From Bacillus solitudinis (GTDB taxonomy: Bacteria > Bacillota > Bacilli > Bacillales > Bacillaceae_D): 64,000 nucleotides of DNA. Each line of letters begins with the position of its first letter. The first letter of the stretch is position 1. The stretch lies in the NCBI RefSeq assembly GCF_002797395.1, contig NZ_KZ454943.1, forward strand, positions 2,548,211-2,612,210. Reading direction: 5' to 3'. Positions 18,130 to 27,588 of this stretch are shown here, piece by piece. The translations under genes were made by a program, and so were the position numbers. The notes below the pieces were generated by a model that saw only the letters and a list, made by a program, of their open reading frames with translations, was not told the DNA's origin and ran no database searches.

Positions 18130-20016
18130 ATGAGTATATTGCAAGTTGAACAATTGACGAAAACCTACGGAGATAAAACACTTTTTAATAATCTTTCGTT
18201 TACAATTTCAAAGAAGCAACGGATCGGTGTCATCGGTATCAATGGAACAGGTAAATCTACATTATTAAAGGTTCTTGCAGAGATTGAGGGAATGGACAAA
18301 GGTAAGTTATCACATGCAAATGATTTTCATGTCGAATATTTATCTCAGCAACCACAACTAGAGGAAAATCTAACTGTCCTTGAGCAAATTTACTTTGGTG
18401 ATTCCTTAGTGATGCGAACAATGAGAGCTTATGAGCAAGCTATGTTGAAACTAGAGGAAGATCCTGAGAACGAAACATTACAAAAAAGCCTTTTACAGGT
18501 ACAGCAGAAAATGGATGAGGTTGCAGCTTGGGAAGCAAGTACAACTGCGAAAACTGTGTTAACTAAATTAGGAATAACCGATTTTACAGCGAAGGTTGAG
18601 AAATTATCTGGAGGTCAAAAGAAGCGGGTGGCAATTGCGAAAGCACTCATTCAACCTGCAGATCTATTATTATTAGATGAGCCGACGAACCATTTAGATA
18701 ATGAAACGATTGATTGGCTAGAAGGCTACCTCGCCCAATATCAAGGGTCTCTTATGGTCATTACTCATGACCGTTACTTTCTAAATCGAATCACGAATCA
18801 AATGTTTGAGCTTGACCGTGGGAATCTCTATCAGTATGAAGGGAATTATCAAACCTATCTTGAAAAGAAGGCCGAACGAGAAGATCAAGAAACCCTGCAA
18901 GAAGGTAAGCGGCAAAATTTGTTGCGAAGGGAGCTTGCATGGTTGCAACGTGGTGCAAAGGCAAGAAGCACAAAACAAAAAGCACGTATTCAACGAGTTG
19001 AAACGTTAAAGGATGATCAACCTTTAACAATCGTTCGAGACTTTGATTTTGCGATTGGCACAACACGGTTAGGCAACGAGGTTATTGAATTGCAAAAAGT
19101 GTCTAAATGGTATGAAGATAAATTATTATTTAAAGACCTTAGCTATTTAATTGTTCCAGGAGAAAGACTCGGAATCATTGGTCCTAATGGGAGTGGGAAA
19201 ACTACTCTATTAAACATTCTTGCTAATCGGATGTCAGTTTCAGAAGGCAATGTAAAAATTGGAGAAACAGTCAAAATTGGTTATTATACACAAGAGGATG
19301 AAGAGATTGATGGAAACTTACGTGTCGTAGAGTACATAAAAGAGATTGCTGAAGTTGTTCATACAGTGGATAAAGAGGTTATTACAGCGGAGCAAATGCT
19401 CGAACGCTTTTTATTTCCTCGGTCAATGCAATGGACATATATCCGTCGCTTATCTGGTGGAGAAAAACGCAGACTATACTTACTTAGAGTACTAATGAGT
19501 GAACCAAATGTATTGTTTCTTGATGAACCTACCAATGATTTAGATACACAAACGCTAACTGTATTAGAAGATTATCTAGAACAGTTTCCTGGGGTAGTAG
19601 TGACGGTTTCACATGATCGCTATTTCTTAGACCGTGTAGTGGACCATTTACTGACGTTTGAGGGAAATGGAACGGTTAAACGGTTTCAAGGGCATTACAG
19701 TGATTATTTGGAGCAAAGAAAACTAGAGCTAGCGGAATGGGCTAGCACTGAAAAAATAGCGAAGGTACCTGTGAAAAAGGAACAAAGAAAAAAACTATCT
19801 TATCATGAACAGGTGGAATGGGATGGAATTGAAGATAAAATAACAGAATTAGAGCTAAAGAAGGAAGAACTTGACGAGAAAATTTCAAGTGCTGGGAGTG
19901 ACTTTGGGAAAATTCAAGAGTTGATGAATGAACAGGAAGTAGTCAGTGAAACTCTTGAGAAGACGATGGAGCGTTGGGAAGAACTATCATTATTTATCGA
20001 AGAAATAAATAATTAA
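18130..20016 (+). CDS. yfmR: ABC-F ATPase, YfmR/Uup-like
   Basis: Soluble tandem-ATPase translation factor of 628 residues. NBD1 has Walker A GINGTGKS and Walker B LLLLDEPTNHLD. NBD2 has Walker A GPNGSGKT, signature LSGGEKRR and Walker B LFLDEPTNDLD. A charged coiled-coil C-terminal domain (about residues 560-628) and this length match YfmR/Uup rather than YkpA, YdiF or YfmM. Known YfmR acts at the ribosome to relieve stalling, partly redundant with EF-P. The ATG at 18130 follows AAAGGACGG; an upstream in-frame GTG at 18109 lacks a ribosome site. Monocistronic. Confidence 0.85.
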   Translation: MSILQVEQLTKTYGDKTLFNNLSFTISKKQRIGVIGINGTGKSTLLKVLAEIEGMDKGKLSHANDFHVEYLSQQPQLEENLTVLEQIYFGDSLVMRTMRAYEQAMLKLEEDPENETLQKSLLQVQQKMDEVAAWEASTTAKTVLTKLGITDFTAKVEKLSGGQKKRVAIAKALIQPADLLLLDEPTNHLDNETIDWLEGYLAQYQGSLMVITHDRYFLNRITNQMFELDRGNLYQYEGNYQTYLEKKAEREDQETLQEGKRQNLLRRELAWLQRGAKARSTKQKARIQRVETLKDDQPLTIVRDFDFAIGTTRLGNEVIELQKVSKWYEDKLLFKDLSYLIVPGERLGIIGPNGSGKTTLLNILANRMSVSEGNVKIGETVKIGYYTQEDEEIDGNLRVVEYIKEIAEVVHTVDKEVITAEQMLERFLFPRSMQWTYIRRLSGGEKRRLYLLRVLMSEPNVLFLDEPTNDLDTQTLTVLEDYLEQFPGVVVTVSHDRYFLDRVVDHLLTFEGNGTVKRFQGHYSDYLEQRKLELAEWASTEKIAKVPVKKEQRKKLSYHEQVEWDGIEDKITELELKKEELDEKISSAGSDFGKIQELMNEQEVVSETLEKTMERWEELSLFIEEINN

Positions 20017-20020
20017 TAAC

Positions 20021-20049
20021 AAACGGCGACCTTGAAAGGGTTGCCGTTT
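20021..20049 (+). terminator. intrinsic terminator after yfmR
   Basis: An 11-bp stem (AAACGGCGACC with GGTTGCCGTTT, one G-U pair) is followed by TTTAGTT. Confidence 0.75.
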
Positions 20050-20103
20050 TAGTTAAAAATACCCAAGCAAAAGAAAAAATTAAGTACTATTGAAATATTT
20101 TGA

Positions 20104-20132
20104 TTGATTTTGGTTATTTGTGATTATATACT
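20104..20132 (+). promoter_or_regulatory. fruRKA promoter
   Basis: -35 TTGATT (20104-20109), 17-bp spacer and -10 TATACT (20127-20132), about 30 bp before the fruR start. Confidence 0.6.
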
Positions 20133-20160
20133 TATTATTAAGAAATAAGAGGTGTTTCTC

Positions 20161-20916
20161 TTGCTTACTGTTGAACGTCAAGAACGTATAATTTCACTTT
20201 TGAAAGATAGGTCAATTATTAAAATTCAAGATATTGTTGAAGTAACTGGGGCATCAGAATCTACTATTCGTCGTGATTTAACAGAGTTAGAGTTAGCGAA
20301 AAGATTAAAGCGTATACATGGTGGAGCAACTTTATTAAAGAGGAAATTAGACGAACCATCAATGGCTGAGAAAACAATCAAGAACAGTCATGAAAAACAA
20401 CGAATTGCTCAAAAGGCTGCTGAATTCGTTGAGGAAGGTGATTGTATATTTCTTGATGCAGGAACGACCACTTTTGAATTAATTTCATACTTAAAGGGGA
20501 AAAATATCGTTGTTGTGACTAACGGACTAATGAATACCTCAGAGTTGATTGAAGCAGAAATTGAAACACATGTACTTGGGGGCTATGTGAAGCCCGGAAC
20601 ACGAGCATTTGTGGGACCAAGTGCGGTTCGTACGTTGGAAACATTTCGTTTTGATAAAGCATTTGTTGGTGCAAATGGTATTAGTATGGATGATGGTTGT
20701 ACGACACCTGATTCACAAGAAGCATTTATAAAGGAGCTGGCTATTAAGTTCTCGAGAGAAAGCTTTATTTTAACTGATCATACCAAATTTGGGGAGACTT
20801 CTTTTTCGAAGTTTGCTGACCTCCATGAGGCAACTGTTATTACAAGTCAACTGGTTGATCAAGAATATTTGAGAAAACTCTCAGCAAAAACAATAATTGA
20901 GGTGGTTCAAGCATGA
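20161..20916 (+). CDS. fruR: fructose operon regulator FruR (DeoR family)
   Basis: DeoR-type repressor, 251 residues. An N-terminal winged helix-turn-helix (about residues 3-57, with ASESTIRRDL) precedes a DeoRC sugar-phosphate sensor domain with the DAGTT motif. The TTG start at 20161 gives the family N-terminus (MLTVERQERI) and has AGAGGTG 7 bp upstream; a GTG at 20152 would sit on that site. First gene of fruR-fruK-fruA, overlapping fruK by four bases. The expected effector is fructose 1-phosphate. Confidence 0.9.
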   Translation: MLTVERQERIISLLKDRSIIKIQDIVEVTGASESTIRRDLTELELAKRLKRIHGGATLLKRKLDEPSMAEKTIKNSHEKQRIAQKAAEFVEEGDCIFLDAGTTTFELISYLKGKNIVVVTNGLMNTSELIEAEIETHVLGGYVKPGTRAFVGPSAVRTLETFRFDKAFVGANGISMDDGCTTPDSQEAFIKELAIKFSRESFILTDHTKFGETSFSKFADLHEATVITSQLVDQEYLRKLSAKTIIEVVQA

Positions 20917-21818
20917 TTTATACCGTGACCTTAAATCCTGCTGTTGATTATTTTGTCCATGTAGACAAATTCCAGCTTGGTCATGTTAATCGTTCAACAC
21001 ATGAAGATAAAGCTCCGGGCGGAAAAGGTATTAATGTATCTAGAGTGTTGAAGCGACTCGGCCATCAAAGTGAAGCTCTGGGGTTCATAGGCGGATTTAC
21101 AGGGGAATATGTTAAGAAAACGATTGAGACAGAAGGGATAACAACTAGCTTTATACAAGTGAACGGCGACACTCGAATAAATGTAAAGATGAAAAGTGAC
21201 ACAGAAACAGAGCTAAATGGAACTTCTCCAGTTTTAACCGAGAGTAACGTAGCTGCACTAAAGGAGCAACTTAGGGGACTCACATCAGAAGACACGCTTG
21301 TTTTAGCAGGAAGTGTCCCGAATACATTGTCAGAAGACATTTACAATGAGTTAATGTCTTCTGCAAAAGGTGTGAAAGTCTTTATGGATACAAGCGGCAT
21401 AGCTTTAAAGCATGCGGTAAAAGCAAAGCCGTCTTTTATTAAACCAAATCATCATGAGCTATCTGAGCTTTTTGATGTAGAGTTTACTTCTCCTGATGAA
21501 GCCATCCCTTATGTAAAGAAGCTTGTCGATTCTGGTATTGAGTATGTTCTCGTCTCGTTTGCTGGGGACGGAGCAGTGTTAGGCACAAAAGGTAAACTAT
21601 TGTTTGCCAATACACCTAAAGGGGTGGTTCGGAACTCAGTGGGTGCGGGAGATTCAACGGTTGCAGGGTTTCTTGCAGCAAGATTGGAAGGTATGTCACT
21701 CCCAGATTCCTTTAGATTTGCCGTTGCATCGGGAAGTGCAACAGCATTTTCAACGGATTTTTGTCAGCGCGATGAGGTTTTAAAGTTAGTAAATGAAATC
21801 ACTATAAAAGAATGGTGA
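20913..21818 (+). CDS. fruK: 1-phosphofructokinase (FruK)
   Basis: PfkB-family kinase that phosphorylates fructose 1-phosphate, the product of FruA, to fructose 1,6-bisphosphate. The N-terminal PGGKGINVSRVL and C-terminal GAGDSTVAGF motifs define the family; the catalytic base is D247. Length 301 residues. The ATG overlaps the fruR stop (ATGA), and fruA starts 14 bp downstream, so the three genes form a translationally linked operon. Confidence 0.95.
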   Translation: MIYTVTLNPAVDYFVHVDKFQLGHVNRSTHEDKAPGGKGINVSRVLKRLGHQSEALGFIGGFTGEYVKKTIETEGITTSFIQVNGDTRINVKMKSDTETELNGTSPVLTESNVAALKEQLRGLTSEDTLVLAGSVPNTLSEDIYNELMSSAKGVKVFMDTSGIALKHAVKAKPSFIKPNHHELSELFDVEFTSPDEAIPYVKKLVDSGIEYVLVSFAGDGAVLGTKGKLLFANTPKGVVRNSVGAGDSTVAGFLAARLEGMSLPDSFRFAVASGSATAFSTDFCQRDEVLKLVNEITIKEW

Positions 21819-21832
21819 AAGGGTGAGGGAAG

Positions 21833-23701
21833 ATGAGGATATCTGATTTATTAAAAAGAGATACAATGCTTTTACAATTGAAAGCATCGGAAAAAGAAGC
21901 TGTTATTGATGAGTTAGTAAATAAGTTGAATCAAGCAGGTCGTTTAAATGACCGAGGTGCATTTAAGGAAGCTATATTAAAAAGAGAAGAGCAGAGCACA
22001 ACAGGAATTGGTGAGGGGATTGCTATTCCTCATGCGAAAACGGCAGCTGTAAAAACCCCGGCAATTGCTTTTGGCCGCTCTCAAAAAGGTGTTAATTATG
22101 AAGCGTTAGATGGACAACCGAGTTATCTATTCTTTATGATTGCGGCATCTGAGGGAGCCAACAATGAACATTTGGAGACGTTATCGCGTTTATCTACATT
22201 TTTAATGGATGATGCGTTCCGAAAAACATTACTGGAAGCTCGCACAGAAGATGAAATCATTGCAGCAATTGACAGAAAAGAACTAGAGGAAGGCGAAGAA
22301 CCAGAACCGGACTTGTCGGCGCCAAACAACGGTCTTCGTATTCTTGCTGTAACAGGTTGTCCAACTGGAATTGCCCATACGTATATGGCAGCAGATGCTT
22401 TAAAGGAACAAGCCAAAAAAGTTGGTGTTGGGATTAAGGTTGAAACCAACGGTTCTGGTGGAGTGAAAAATCGTCTTACTGATGATGAAATTCAAAAGGC
22501 TGATGCTATTATCGTCGCTGCTGACACAAAAATTGAAATGGAGCGTTTTTCTGGGAAACCAGTTATTCAAGTTGGTGTAACAGATGGAATCCGTCGTCCG
22601 AAAGAATTAATAGACCAAGCGCTTGAAGGAAGAGCACCAGTTTACAATGGTGATGGTCAAAAGAGAGAAGAAGGTTCTGCTGGTAAACGGACTGGATTTT
22701 ACAAACATTTAATGAATGGTGTATCAAATATGCTTCCTTTTGTTGTCGGGGGCGGGATTTTAATTGCCATTTCATTTATGTTTGGGATTGAGGCTTTTAA
22801 TCCAGAGCATGAAAGCTACAATCCTATTGCTGAAGCATTAATGACAATTGGTGGCGGTAATGCATTTGGATTAATGATTCCAGTACTAGCTGGTTTTATT
22901 GCTATGAGTATTGCTGACCGGCCGGGATTTGCTGCCGGTATGGTTGGTGGTTTTATGGCGGCAACTGGTGGTGCAGGCTTCTTAGGCGGTTTAATTGCAG
23001 GTTTCCTAGCAGGTTACTTAGCGCTCGGGGTTAAACGAGTTCTAACGGGTTTACCGCAAACTTTAGAAGGAATTAAAACAATTCTTTTTTATCCCGTTCT
23101 AAACATTCTTCTAACGGGACTAATTATGTACTGGCTTATCGGGCCGCTTTCCGCAATGAATATCGGAATGCAAAATTGGTTAAGTGGAATGGGTACGGCA
23201 AATATGGTTGTTCTCGGACTTATCTTAGGTGGAATGATGGCAGTTGATATGGGAGGACCTATAAACAAAGCAGCATTTACATTTGGGATTGCAATGATTG
23301 ATGCGGGGAATTTGGCACCACATGCAGCTGTAATGGCAGGGGGAATGGTTCCCCCACTCGGTATTGCTCTTGCAACAACAGTCTTCAAGAAAAAATTCAC
23401 TAAACAGGAACGTGAAGCGGGAAAAACAAACTATATTCTTGGGGCATCCTTTATAACAGAAGGTGCAATTCCTTTTGCAGCGGCCGATCCAGGTCGAGTG
23501 ATACCATCAATTATCGTTGGATCCGCAGTGGCAGGTGCGTTAACAGCGATGTTTGGCATAGGATTACCGGCTCCTCATGGTGGTTTGTTCGTAGCGTTTC
23601 TTGTAGAGGGTAGTTGGATACTTTATTTATTATCTATATTAATTGGTGCAGTTATTTCTGCTTTGATGATTGGGTTATGGAAAAAGAGTGTAACAGTATA
23701 A
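21833..23701 (+). CDS. fruA: PTS fructose-specific EIIABC component (FruA)
   Basis: Fused fructose permease of 622 residues forming fructose 1-phosphate. The EIIA domain (about 1-145) has phospho-His H67 in GIAIPHAKT. The EIIB domain (about 163-260) has phospho-Cys C176 in VTGCPTGIAHTYMAADAL. The EIIC membrane domain (about 285-620) has around nine helices. The A-B-C order is typical of Bacillus FruA. A strong terminator follows. Confidence 0.95.
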   Translation: MRISDLLKRDTMLLQLKASEKEAVIDELVNKLNQAGRLNDRGAFKEAILKREEQSTTGIGEGIAIPHAKTAAVKTPAIAFGRSQKGVNYEALDGQPSYLFFMIAASEGANNEHLETLSRLSTFLMDDAFRKTLLEARTEDEIIAAIDRKELEEGEEPEPDLSAPNNGLRILAVTGCPTGIAHTYMAADALKEQAKKVGVGIKVETNGSGGVKNRLTDDEIQKADAIIVAADTKIEMERFSGKPVIQVGVTDGIRRPKELIDQALEGRAPVYNGDGQKREEGSAGKRTGFYKHLMNGVSNMLPFVVGGGILIAISFMFGIEAFNPEHESYNPIAEALMTIGGGNAFGLMIPVLAGFIAMSIADRPGFAAGMVGGFMAATGGAGFLGGLIAGFLAGYLALGVKRVLTGLPQTLEGIKTILFYPVLNILLTGLIMYWLIGPLSAMNIGMQNWLSGMGTANMVVLGLILGGMMAVDMGGPINKAAFTFGIAMIDAGNLAPHAAVMAGGMVPPLGIALATTVFKKKFTKQEREAGKTNYILGASFITEGAIPFAAADPGRVIPSIIVGSAVAGALTAMFGIGLPAPHGGLFVAFLVEGSWILYLLSILIGAVISALMIGLWKKSVTV

Positions 23702-23707
23702 TTAAAA

Positions 23708-23739
23708 GCAACGATGGATTTTTCCATCGTTGTTTTTTT
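23708..23739 (+). terminator. intrinsic terminator after fruA
   Basis: The CAACGATGGA/TCCATCGTTG stem is followed by seven T. Confidence 0.9.
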
Positions 23740-23836
23740 ACATAATATAGAAAGTTGTTTATTGAGGGCTTTTTTCGATTTCTATATCATAAACATGTTA
23801 TCCTAAAGTTAAGAGAACATTTACATCCAGTTTTAG

Positions 23837-23865
23837 TTGACAACAAATAGGGAATCACTAAAAAT
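23837..23865 (+). promoter_or_regulatory. promoter for the glutamate dehydrogenase-like gene
   Basis: -35 TTGACA (23837-23842) is followed after 16-17 bp by an A-rich -10 (TAAAAA/AAAAAT near 23859-23865). The start point would fall just before the ribosome site. Confidence 0.5.
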
Positions 23866-23895
23866 ATGAACCATTTTTCTAGGGAGGGATGTAAG

Positions 23896-25293
23896 ATGGA
23901 AAGTCAGGAAACGAGAAGCTTAATTGAAGAGGTTATGGAAGATTTATCGCAACGTCAAGGCTTTTTGGGAATTGAAGATGAAGAAAAGAGACATTATGTC
24001 TGCTCTTCTGCTAAAGAAATTTTGAAAACAACGGATAAGATTATTAAAAGCTACATACGTGTATCCACAGAAAAAAATGGACTTATGAGAATTCCTGCAT
24101 ACCGAGTGCAACATAACAACATAAGTGGCTTTTATAAAGGTGGTATTCGCTTTAGTGAGTTTGTGAATGAAGAGGAAGTAGAAAATCTGGCTATCCTAAT
24201 GACTCTGAAAAACGCACTTCATCGACTTCCATTTGGGGGAGCAAAAGGTGGGGTACATGTTGATCCAAGAAAGTTCTCCGAGAAAGAATTGAACTTAATA
24301 AGTAAAAAGTATGTCCAACGTTTTGCACGTGACATTGGTCCGAATCACGATATTCCAGCGCCAGATCTAGGAACAAACGAAAGAATTGTTGATTGGATGG
24401 TAGGTGAATATAAAACGATTCATCCTGGGCAAGTATATCTTGGTTCATTTACAGGTAAAAGTGTTGAAAATGGTGGGGCTAAAGGAAGACGTGAGTCAAC
24501 AGGCAAAGGAACATTTCTAAGTTATTCCTGGTTGCTTCAGGAGTGGGCTCAGAATAATTCAGAAGATGAGATTGTCAACCGCGGGGCGCAATGGGAAACT
24601 GTCAATAGACTACTTGAGCAAGAGAAGCAAGGTACGCCTATTCGCGTTGCAGTTCAAGGGTTTGGTAATGTCGGAAGTGTAGCCGCATCAGAGGCATATC
24701 AATATGAGAAGCTCAATCACCAAGTGGTAGCTGTTTCTGACCGATTTACCACGTTGTATCATCCAAACGGACTAGATATAGGGAAACTAACAGCATATAC
24801 AAAAAAGGGTAGAGACTTGCCAGCAAATAGTGAACAGTTAACAGAGGCTGGAATCGAAGCCGATATTATGCAAGTAAAGGATGTACTAACGATTGATACA
24901 GATGTATTAATACTAGCGGCGGTGGAGAATCAACTTGTCGTGGAAAATATGAGAGAGGTGAAAGCGAAGATCCTAGTTGAGGGGGCGAATGCGCCTATCT
25001 CTCGTGAAGCTGACGAGTATTTTGAAGACAATGGAAAAGTGGTCATTCCTGATATTTTGGCAAATGCAGGAGGGGTCATTGTCTCATATCTTGAATGGAA
25101 GCAAAGTCGCGTGACTGAGCTTTATTCAGAAGAAGATATTTTATCAGATATGTCTGCGCAAATGATTCAAACTTTAAAAGCTGTTTACGATGCGTACTTT
25201 TCGTCTGTGGAAAACACAATGAGATTTACATGCTTTTCTCTCTCTCTTGAACGGCTAGCAGGCTTGCTTTATCGTCAGGGAAAACTTTATTGA
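23896..25293 (+). CDS. Glu/Leu/Phe/Val dehydrogenase family protein with an insertion
   Basis: Predicted NAD(P)-dependent amino acid dehydrogenase; glutamate is the most likely substrate. The substrate domain carries PFGGAKGGVHVDP with the catalytic Lys, and PAPDLGTNE. The nucleotide domain has QGFGNVGS from about residue 253. The protein is 465 residues against about 425 for Bacillus GudB/RocG. About 25 extra residues (roughly 222-246, acidic and Gln-rich) lie between the GRRESTGKG helix and the dinucleotide fold. The C-terminus is also divergent. The ATG at 23896 has AGGGAGGG 7 bp upstream; the in-frame ATG at 23866 overlaps the promoter. It may be a second glutamate dehydrogenase or have another specificity. 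Confidence 0.8.
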   Translation: MESQETRSLIEEVMEDLSQRQGFLGIEDEEKRHYVCSSAKEILKTTDKIIKSYIRVSTEKNGLMRIPAYRVQHNNISGFYKGGIRFSEFVNEEEVENLAILMTLKNALHRLPFGGAKGGVHVDPRKFSEKELNLISKKYVQRFARDIGPNHDIPAPDLGTNERIVDWMVGEYKTIHPGQVYLGSFTGKSVENGGAKGRRESTGKGTFLSYSWLLQEWAQNNSEDEIVNRGAQWETVNRLLEQEKQGTPIRVAVQGFGNVGSVAASEAYQYEKLNHQVVAVSDRFTTLYHPNGLDIGKLTAYTKKGRDLPANSEQLTEAGIEADIMQVKDVLTIDTDVLILAAVENQLVVENMREVKAKILVEGANAPISREADEYFEDNGKVVIPDILANAGGVIVSYLEWKQSRVTELYSEEDILSDMSAQMIQTLKAVYDAYFSSVENTMRFTCFSLSLERLAGLLYRQGKLY

Positions 25294-25294
25294 A

Positions 25295-25326
25295 AAATAA
25301 GCTAGCCAAGCTTGGCTAGCTTATTT
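25295..25326. terminator. perfect 32-bp palindrome after the dehydrogenase gene
   Basis: Two 16-bp arms (25295-25310 and 25311-25326) are exact reverse complements with no spacer. It begins just after the stop codon and probably acts as a terminator, although no long T run follows on either strand. Confidence 0.55.
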
Positions 25327-25450
25327 AAAAGGCTGTTGCATAGCTTTTTCTATAGTATACTTAGCTTTTGATGAAGTAGAAAATGAAGAAGTTTACTGTC
25401 GCTTAGCAAAAAAAAGAAAAAAGGGCGAGTTACTGTATAAGGAGATTATT

Positions 25451-26239
25451 ATGAAGATTGCACTTTATCAAATGAACATTGTACCTGGAAAGCCAAACGA
25501 AAACCTTAAAAAGGTCGAGCGCTGGATGACCGAAACATGTAAACAGTATAATCCAGATATATTGGTTCTTCCTGAAATGTGGACGACGGCTTATACATTG
25601 CCGCAGCTTAAAGATATCATGGAAGATGAGATAGTGGACGTTGCATCATTTCTAAGTCAACAAGCAAAGCAGCATAATGTTAACATTGTGGCTGGATCGG
25701 TTGCGACAATAGAGGGTACATCAATATACAACCGTACGCTTGTGTTTAATAGAGAAGGTCTATGTGTCTATCAATATGATAAAATCCACCTTGTTCCCAT
25801 GCTAGATGAACATCTTTACTTAACAGGAGGAAAAGAGAAAGTTGCCACGTTTGAGTTGGATGGTCATAAAATGGGCGCTGTTATTTGTTATGATTTACGC
25901 TTTCCTGAGCTTGCGCGTCAGCTTGCTTTAGAAGGGGCTGAGGTATTTTTTGTCCTTGCAGAATGGCCTGAAGCCCGTGCTACACATTGGGAGGTTCTCC
26001 AGCAGGCGCGTGCAATTGAAAACCAGTTTTATGTGGTGTCATGTAACCGAGTAGGGGACTTTAATCAAGTAGAATTTGCTGGCCGGTCAATGGTAACGAG
26101 CCCATGGGGGGACGTACAAGTGAAAGGGAGTGCCAAACTTGAAGAAACACTCTTTTCGACAATCGAATTAACGGAGGTTCAACAAATTAGAGAGAATGTT
26201 CCAGTGTTTAAAAGCCGTGTGCCGCATCTTTATCAGTAA
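25451..26239 (+). CDS. nitrilase-superfamily carbon-nitrogen hydrolase (omega-amidase, MtnU-like)
   Basis: Amidase of 262 residues with the Glu-Lys-Cys triad: E42 in VLPEMWTT, K111 in YDKIHLVPM and C146 in AVICYDLRFPELAR. The LPEMWTTAYTLPQL segment resembles Bacillus MtnU (YkrU), linked to 2-oxoglutaramate or 2-oxo acid omega-amidase activity in methionine salvage. No other salvage genes lie nearby, so this is a family-level call. The ATG follows AAGGAG. The gene ends at a perfect 16-bp-stem hairpin shared with the convergent mreBH gene. Confidence 0.8.
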   Translation: MKIALYQMNIVPGKPNENLKKVERWMTETCKQYNPDILVLPEMWTTAYTLPQLKDIMEDEIVDVASFLSQQAKQHNVNIVAGSVATIEGTSIYNRTLVFNREGLCVYQYDKIHLVPMLDEHLYLTGGKEKVATFELDGHKMGAVICYDLRFPELARQLALEGAEVFFVLAEWPEARATHWEVLQQARAIENQFYVVSCNRVGDFNQVEFAGRSMVTSPWGDVQVKGSAKLEETLFSTIELTEVQQIRENVPVFKSRVPHLYQ

Positions 26240-26255
26240 GCACCTATATAAAAGT

Positions 26256-26306
26256 AGGTGTTTCAAAAAGGACGAAAATACTCAACCTTTTTGAAACACC
26301 TTTTTT
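26256..26306. terminator. shared terminator between the amidase gene and mreBH
   Basis: A perfect 16-bp stem (26256-26271 with 26286-26301) is followed by TTTTTT on the plus strand and touches the mreBH stop codon. A smaller CACCTA/TAGGTG hairpin precedes it. Confidence 0.85.
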
Positions 26307-27312
26307 AAACGGACATCTTTTGCAATTTATGGATATAATTTAATGACTTTCCAGTACCGATTGCTACAGATTCCAAAGGGTTTGGTGCTAAATGGACAGG
26401 GACGGAGATTTCACCTGATAACCACTCTTGGATACCATTTAATAAGGCCCCTCCCCCAGTAACAATCACTCCACGATCGACAATATCACCACTAAGTTCA
26501 GGAGGACAATTTTCTAGTGTGGAACGAATGACTTCTAAGAGCTGAAGAAGGGATTCGGTCAGCGCGGATTGAATTTCGGTAGAAGTTAATATAATGTTTT
26601 TAGGTAATCCATTGACTAAGTCCCGTCCTCTAACTTCTGTCTCGACTTTAGTATGTTCGATAGGGGCATAGCCAATTTCAATTTTCAATTGTTCCGCTGT
26701 GCGTTCTCCGATTATTACATTGTAATGCTTTCGGACATATTGAATAATTGTCTCATCTAATTTATCACCACCGAGACGAATCGAATTACAAGTGACGATC
26801 CCGCCAAAAGAAATAATAGCGACTTCGGTCGTTCCTCCACCAATATCGACAATGACATTAGCGATCGGTTCATCGACAGGTAAATTTGAACCTATTGCTG
26901 CAGCAACTGGTTCTTCGATAATATGTACTTGCTTTGCCCCGCAACTACGAACGGCATCTAAGATGGCACGTCTTTCAACGGATGTTGAACCAGACGGAGC
27001 GCAAACAACAACATTTGGTTTACGAAAAGTAAGACCAAGCTTTTTTGCTGCTTTCTTCATCACTTCTTTGATGAGACTCGATGTAACATCAAAGTCAGCA
27101 ATAACACCATCGCGAAGAGGTCTAATAGCGATAATATTTGTGGGGGTTTTTCCGATCATTCGTTTTGCTTCTATTCCGACAGCGAGTACCTCTCTGGTAT
27201 CAGTATTAATAGCAACGACCGATGGTTCATTTAATATAATTCCTTTATCTTTACTATAAACAATAATATTTGCTGTACCTAAATCAATACCAATTTCATG
27301 ATTTGTCCACAT
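26305..27312 (-). CDS. mreBH: MreB-like cytoskeletal protein (MreBH)
   Basis: Actin-fold ATPase that directs peripheral peptidoglycan synthesis and hydrolase placement beneath the membrane. Phosphate-binding segments [13 protein letters not shown] near the N-terminus and [11 protein letters not shown] in the middle, plus the adenosine motif TGGGALLNG near the C-terminus, define the family. Starting at 27312 gives 335 residues, the same length as B. subtilis MreBH. An in-frame TTG at 27327 overlaps the only purine-rich site, so the start is uncertain by five codons. It is a single gene, not part of mreBCD, which argues for MreBH or Mbl rather than MreB. Convergent with the amidase gene. Confidence 0.85.
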   Translation of the reverse strand: MWTNHEIGIDLGTANIIVYSKDKGIILNEPSVVAINTDTREVLAVGIEAKRMIGKTPTNIIAIRPLRDGVIADFDVTSSLIKEVMKKAAKKLGLTFRKPNVVVCAPSGSTSVERRAILDAVRSCGAKQVHIIEEPVAAAIGSNLPVDEPIANVIVDIGGGTTEVAIISFGGIVTCNSIRLGGDKLDETIIQYVRKHYNVIIGERTAEQLKIEIGYAPIEHTKVETEVRGRDLVNGLPKNIILTSTEIQSALTESLLQLLEVIRSTLENCPPELSGDIVDRGVIVTGGGALLNGIQEWLSGEISVPVHLAPNPLESVAIGTGKSLNYIHKLQKMSV

Positions 27313-27546
27313 ATTTATGTTCACCAACCTTATTTTTAAACGTTTAAGATGTAAGTGTAACAGTCAATAAGTGAGAATTATAGAGACGATTCGCTTATCT
27401 TCTTTGTAAGAGTGTGAGAGTTTATGAGAGATGTTAAAAATTAAGAGTCGAACACGCTATTAAAGTTGAAAGCATTGTTAAAACTAGTTATTTTGTTGTG
27501 TGTGAAAAGAGGTAGATGAGTAAAGGAGTATGTGAGTAAAAGAAAA

Positions 27547-27570
27547 CGAGTAAGCATAGATGCTTACTCG
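27547..27570 (-). terminator. ptsG terminator
   Basis: The CGAGTAAGCA/TGCTTACTCG stem follows the ptsG stop on the minus strand, then TTTTCTTTT. Confidence 0.75.
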
Positions 27571-27588
27571 ATTGCTTGAGCTAGTTTC

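Noticed and set aside
26792-27259. 155-codon plus-strand open frame within mreBH
   Set aside because: Antisense shadow of a conserved MreB-family gene.
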